Source: a bacterium BMS3Abin02 (GTDB lineage Bacteria; Actinomycetota; Acidimicrobiia; Spongiisociales; UBA4744). From it: DNA of 64,000 bases. Shown here piece by piece: positions 61,285 to 64,000 of the stretch (the stretch's first letter is position 1; each line of letters begins with the position of its first letter). The notes below the pieces were generated by a model. It worked only from the letters and a program-made list of their open reading frames with translations, was not told the DNA's origin and did not search any database. The position numbers and the translations under genes were made by a program. The stretch spans positions 62,001 through 126,000 of the forward strand of contig BDSU01000011.1 of NCBI GenBank assembly GCA_002897675.1. The letters are read 5' to 3'.

Positions 61285-62691
61285 ATGAAGGTGTTCAACA
61301 CACTGGGTCGCCGGTACGAGGAGTTCACGACGCGTGAATCGGGAAAGGTGGCCATCTACCTGTGTGGCCCGACCGTGCAGTCCGATCCGCACGTGGGACA
61401 CGGCAGGGCGGCCGTGGCGTTCGACGTGATTCGCCGGTACCTGCAGTGGCGAGGCAACGAGGTGACCTTCGTCCAGAACGTCACCGACGTGGAAGACAAG
61501 ATCATCGCCGCTGCGCAGGAGCGCAACGTGCCGGTCGAGGACCTTGCGAGAGAAATGACCGATCGTTTCCAGGCCGCATACCGTGCTCTCGGTGCACTCG
61601 TCCCCGACGTGGAGCCACGTGCCACCGAGCACATCGCCGAGATGCAGCGGATGATCACGATATTGATCGAGCGAGGCCACGCGTATGAATCGGACGGGGA
61701 CGTCTACTTCATCGTCCGCTCGTTCCCCCGCTACGGGGAACTGTCCGGTCATCGGATCGACGAGCTCATCTCCGGCGCCCGTGTCGAACCCGGAGAACGC
61801 AAGCGTGATCCGCTCGATTTCGCTCTGTGGAAGGCGGCGAAGCCCGGGGAGCCGAGATGGGACTCTCCGTGGGGCCCCGGTCGGCCGGGCTGGCACATCG
61901 AGTGCTCTGCGATGTCGGTGAAATATCTCGGGAACGGTTTCGACATCCACGGCGGGGGCACAGATCTGATCTTCCCTCACCACGAGAACGAGATCGCCCA
62001 ATCCGAAGGTGCGACCGGTCAACGGTTCGCCCGCTACTGGCTGCACAACGGGATGGTGAATCTCGGTGGGGAGAAGATGGCAAAGTCGACGGGCCAGGTG
62101 ATCGGCCTGGAGGAGGCGATCGATCGCTTCACGCCGATGGCGATTCGACTGTTCTATCTCCGCGCCCACTACCGGACCCCTCAGGAGTACTCGGAGGCTT
62201 TGCTCGCGGACGCGAAGGCATCCGTCGAGAGGCTGTGGACGTTTCGCAGGCGCGGACCGGACGAGCTGTCGGCGGAACCCGACGAGGCGGCGATCGAACG
62301 ATTCCAGGAAGCGATGGACGACGACTTCAACACGCCGGAGGCGGTAGGTGTCCTCTTCGATACGGTTCGAGAGGGCAATAGGAGAATCGACGCCGGGGAG
62401 GAAGCGGGGCCGATCTTCTCCGCGTTCGATGAGATCGCAGGTGTGCTGGGCCTGATTCCTCCGCCCGAGAGCCTCGATGAGCTGAAGATGGACTTGGCTG
62501 CACTGGCCGAAGAACTCGGCGTCGGTCCCGGTGCGACGGCGGAGGAAACGGTGGAACGGCTGATCGACGCTCGTCGCGTTGCGCGCGATGAGCGCGATTG
62601 GGCCACTGCCGATTCCGTGCGGGAACGACTCGATGATCTCGGGGTCGTTCTCGAGGACACGGCTGATGGCGCGCGCTGGCATCGGCGCTGA
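61285..62691 (+). CDS. cysS: Cysteinyl-tRNA synthetase
   Basis: A 468-residue class I synthetase. The HIGH motif is PHVGHGR (residues ~36-42) and the KMSKS motif is KMAKSTGQ. Zinc and cysteine selectivity residues are LCGPTV (first Cys), ECSAMS, and HHENE. It is 21 bases after ispF and overlaps rlmB by 26 bases, matching the order ispF-cysS-rlmB of actinobacteria. Confidence 0.95.
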   Translation: MKVFNTLGRRYEEFTTRESGKVAIYLCGPTVQSDPHVGHGRAAVAFDVIRRYLQWRGNEVTFVQNVTDVEDKIIAAAQERNVPVEDLAREMTDRFQAAYRALGALVPDVEPRATEHIAEMQRMITILIERGHAYESDGDVYFIVRSFPRYGELSGHRIDELISGARVEPGERKRDPLDFALWKAAKPGEPRWDSPWGPGRPGWHIECSAMSVKYLGNGFDIHGGGTDLIFPHHENEIAQSEGATGQRFARYWLHNGMVNLGGEKMAKSTGQVIGLEEAIDRFTPMAIRLFYLRAHYRTPQEYSEALLADAKASVERLWTFRRRGPDELSAEPDEAAIERFQEAMDDDFNTPEAVGVLFDTVREGNRRIDAGEEAGPIFSAFDEIAGVLGLIPPPESLDELKMDLAALAEELGVGPGATAEETVERLIDARRVARDERDWATADSVRERLDDLGVVLEDTADGARWHRR

Positions 62692-63391
62692 ACTCGAAGG
62701 TGTCCATGCCGTCGGAGCGGCGCTGGATGCCGGCAGGGTCGAGACCCTGATCGTCGAGGCCTCCAGGCTTGGGAAACTCGAGGGCCTGGTGTCCCGTGCT
62801 CGCGAGCAGGGTGTTGCCGTCGAAATCGTCGAGGAGCTCGAAGCGGTGACCGCCGTTCCCCAAGGGGTGAGAGCGCACGCCCGACCCATCCGGACGGTCT
62901 CTCTCGACGAGCTCACCGACCCGTCGCCCGCAGCCGTCGTGGTGCTCGACCATCTTCAGGATCCGCACAATGTCGGGGCGGTCGTCAGGTCAGCGGTTGC
63001 CGCAGGCATGACCGGTCTCGTCGTGTCCGACCGGAGATCGGCGCCGCTCGGTCCGACCGCGTTCAAAGCTGCAGCCGGCGCCTTCGAGCGGCTGCGCGTG
63101 TGTGTGCATCCATCGAGTGCGGGCGCAGTCGCGAGGCTCGAGCAGGTAGGGCTGTGGACCATAGGGTTGAGTGCCGACGGCGATATCTCCATCTTCGACC
63201 TCGACCTGCTGACCGAACCGGTGGCGGTCGTCGTAGGAGGCGAGGGACGAGGGCTCGGTCGGCTCGTGGGGGAGCGCTGCGACGTTCTCGCCCACATTCC
63301 GATGGCAGCCGGGGTCGAGAGCCTGAACGCCTCGGTGGCGGCGGCACTGGCGATGTTCGAGGTGGCTCGGGTCCGCTCTTCCTTCTCCTAG
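62666..63391 (+). CDS. rlmB: SpoU-family 23S rRNA (guanosine-2'-O-)methyltransferase
   Basis: A 241-residue SPOUT enzyme. The N-terminal L30e-like RNA-binding domain spans residues ~1-75. The knotted catalytic part has VVLDHLQDPHNVGAVVRSAV (motif 1), AVVVGGEGRGLGRLV (motif 2) and IPMAAGVESLNASVAAALAM (motif 3). By position it is the RlmB/Rv3579c counterpart. ATG 62666 lies within cysS; the upstream in-frame ORF extension is the cysS antisense or shadow. Confidence 0.92.
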   Translation: MARAGIGAELEGVHAVGAALDAGRVETLIVEASRLGKLEGLVSRAREQGVAVEIVEELEAVTAVPQGVRAHARPIRTVSLDELTDPSPAAVVVLDHLQDPHNVGAVVRSAVAAGMTGLVVSDRRSAPLGPTAFKAAAGAFERLRVCVHPSSAGAVARLEQVGLWTIGLSADGDISIFDLDLLTEPVAVVVGGEGRGLGRLVGERCDVLAHIPMAAGVESLNASVAAALAMFEVARVRSSFS

Positions 63392-63496
63392 CAGGGGAAG
63401 TGGCCTCGGCGCTTTGGCCGAGGTCCAGCCATTCTTGCTTCTCCTGGCAGGGGAAGTACCCGAGCGAAGCGAGGGGGATGGGGTAGAGCTCTTCCC

Positions 63497-63543
63497 ACAC
63501 CCCCATCGCCTCGAAGACTCGGCACTTCCCCCTGAGGGGGAAG
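63497..63543. repeat. Family 5 intergenic repeat, copy 1
   Basis: ACACCCCCATCGCCTCGAAG, ACTCGGCACTTCCCCCTGAG, then GGGGAAG. The 3' part CTTCCCCC-TGA-GGGGGAAG is a perfect 8-bp hairpin. It repeats at 63613-63658 with two differences. Confidence 0.85.
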
Positions 63544-63563
63544 GAAAGGCCTGGCTCGCACGG

Positions 63564-63585
63564 CTCGGCACTTCCCCCTGAGGGG
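63564..63585. repeat. Family 5 intergenic repeat, partial copy
   Basis: CTCGGCACTTCCCCCTGAGG followed by GG. Only the 3' half of the unit is present, between the two full copies. Confidence 0.75.
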
Positions 63586-63612
63586 TCTGGCTCCGGCTGC
63601 GCCGGTCCTGGT

Positions 63613-63658
63613 ACACCCCCATCGCCTCGAAGACCCGGCACTTCCCCTGAGGGGGAAG
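63613..63658. repeat. Family 5 intergenic repeat, copy 2
   Basis: Same order as copy 1 (ACACCCCCATCGCCTCGAAG, then ACCCGGCACTTCCCCTGAGG), ending GGGAAG. One C is missing in the stem and one T-to-C change is present. Confidence 0.85.
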
Positions 63659-63721
63659 AGAGAGCGCCGAAGAGTGTCTATCCTCTCTTCCCAGCCGCCG
63701 GCCGTCCGCCGGCAGCCGACC

Positions 63722-63794
63722 GCTGGCGTAGCTCAGTCGGCAGAGCAGCCGCCTTGTAAGCGGCAGGTCGTGGGTTCGATTCCCTCCGCCAGCT
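63722..63794 (+). tRNA. tRNA-Thr (anticodon UGU)
   Basis: Acceptor GCTGGCG / CGCCAGC, D arm GCTC-AGTCGGCA-GAGC, anticodon stem GCCGC / GCGGC with loop CTTGTAA (anticodon UGU, reads ACA), T loop TTCGATT. The T stem GTGGG / CCCTC contains one T-T mismatch. CCA is not encoded (T then CGG). It is the second Thr isoacceptor in the window. Confidence 0.95.
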
Positions 63795-63851
63795 CGGGAA
63801 ATCCGCCGGTCTGCGGCTGAAGGCGGATACGCTTTCAGCCGGAGGTGGGCC

Positions 63852-64000
63852 ATGCTCTCCCAGCGCGACAAGATGGTGCTCGACTTCGAACGTTCATGGT
63901 GGATGCTTCCCGGTCCGAAGGACCGTGCAGTTCGCGAATACCTCGGAGTGAGCGCAGGAAGTTATTACCGGATACTTCGACGGCTCGTCGATGAGCCCGA
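63852..64000 (+). CDS. DUF3263 protein, 5' part (runs off the window)
   Basis: ATG 63852 follows GGAGGTGGGCC. The 49 visible residues (MLSQRDKMVLDFERSWWMLP, then KDRAVREYLGVSAGSYYRIL) match the DUF3263 family, small actinobacterial proteins with a helix-turn-helix-like fold and unknown role. The C-terminus lies beyond the window. Confidence 0.8.
   Translation, partial: MLSQRDKMVLDFERSWWMLPGPKDRAVREYLGVSAGSYYRILRRLVDEP

Larger units (their letters stand above)
63392..63721. other. 330-base gap with repeat cluster and terminator
   Basis: No gene seen. It holds an rlmB terminator-like hairpin (stem CCTCGGC / GCCGAGG at 63404-63410 / 63417-63423). Two TCTCCT(A/G)GCAGGGGAAGT repeats occur near 63384 and 63439, and three copies of a GGCACTTCCCCCTGAGGGG element follow. 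Confidence 0.7.

Noticed and set aside
63497-63658. Possible CRISPR or tandem array in the family 5 cluster
   Set aside because: Only two full units and one half, unevenly spaced, with no cas genes nearby. It fits an intergenic hairpin repeat better.

Overview
The window is a GC-rich bacterial chromosome segment, almost certainly from the Actinomycetota. It probably belongs to an uncultured lineage near Acidimicrobiia rather than to Mycobacteriales or Streptomycetales. Evidence for the phylum: the actinobacterial Tad locus with a DUF4244-type pilin, a SigR/RsrA pair, a DUF2342 protein, CarD and DUF3263. The long-range gene order also follows the Mycobacterium tuberculosis block Rv3661-Rv3579c: HAD-IB phosphatase / tad genes / DUF1998 helicase / topA / holB / DUF2342-tilS-hpt-ftsH-folE-folP-folB-folK / DUF2520-panC-coaX-lysS / clpC / radA-disA-carD / ispF-cysS-rlmB. 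Many genes start with GTG and overlap by 1-4 bases (ATGA or GTGA), so translational coupling is widespread.

Layout. 1-4.3 kb is an untidy accessory zone. It holds gene debris (remnants of an adenylate cyclase, YbaK, kynureninase and prolyl oligopeptidase), a truncated FrnE-like gene, a DUF3303-like gene, a Nudix hydrolase, a CPBP protease-like ORF, a histidine phosphatase framed by identical 49-bp inverted elements, and next to it a hotdog thioesterase. 4.8-9.5 kb holds a HAD phosphatase and a compact tad pilus operon, whose first gene looks like a degenerate TadZ/CpaE. 9.6-13.1 kb (minus strand) is an LCP-family gene and a DUF1998 helicase. 13.2-16.6 kb holds a membrane pyrophosphatase and a tandem histidine phosphatase. 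16.7-22.5 kb holds topA, an MFS transporter, tmk, holB and tRNA-Thr(CGU). 22.9-32.1 kb runs from sigR/rsrA through DUF2342, tilS, hpt and ftsH into a folate operon with two oddities: a phosphatase-like protein lacking its catalytic residues, and a folK gene fused to an ICMT-like membrane methyltransferase.

32.1-38.9 kb interrupts the conserved order. It holds a methyltransferase, a DedA protein fused to a PAP2 domain that has lost its catalytic histidines, and a tight four-gene minus-strand operon cooF-cooS-cooC-FNOR. That operon encodes a Ni,Fe carbon monoxide dehydrogenase, its ferredoxin-like partner, its maturation ATPase and an FAD/NAD(P) oxidoreductase, so it could feed electrons from CO to pyridine nucleotides. 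CooS carries a CX2C D-cluster motif, the type linked to a [2Fe-2S] cluster and better oxygen resistance in Desulfovibrio vulgaris. The conserved order resumes at 39.5 kb with DUF2520, panC, coaX and lysS, then an aminotransferase, a membrane-anchored protein, a polyprenyl diphosphate synthase and clpC. A BMP-type nucleoside ABC transporter (49.8-54.9 kb) is inserted between clpC and radA.

The last block (55-63.8 kb) is a zinc-ribbon membrane protein, radA, disA, a CarD protein with a ~150-residue Lys/Ala/Pro histone-H1-like tail, a PIN-TRAM membrane protein, ispF, cysS, rlmB, tRNA-Thr(UGU) and the start of a DUF3263 gene. Genes usual in this order but absent here are panD, lsr2 and ispD. At least five families of short intergenic repeats occupy the non-coding gaps. 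No rRNA, CRISPR array, transposase gene or prophage is visible. Identifications are by reading motifs; no database search was possible.
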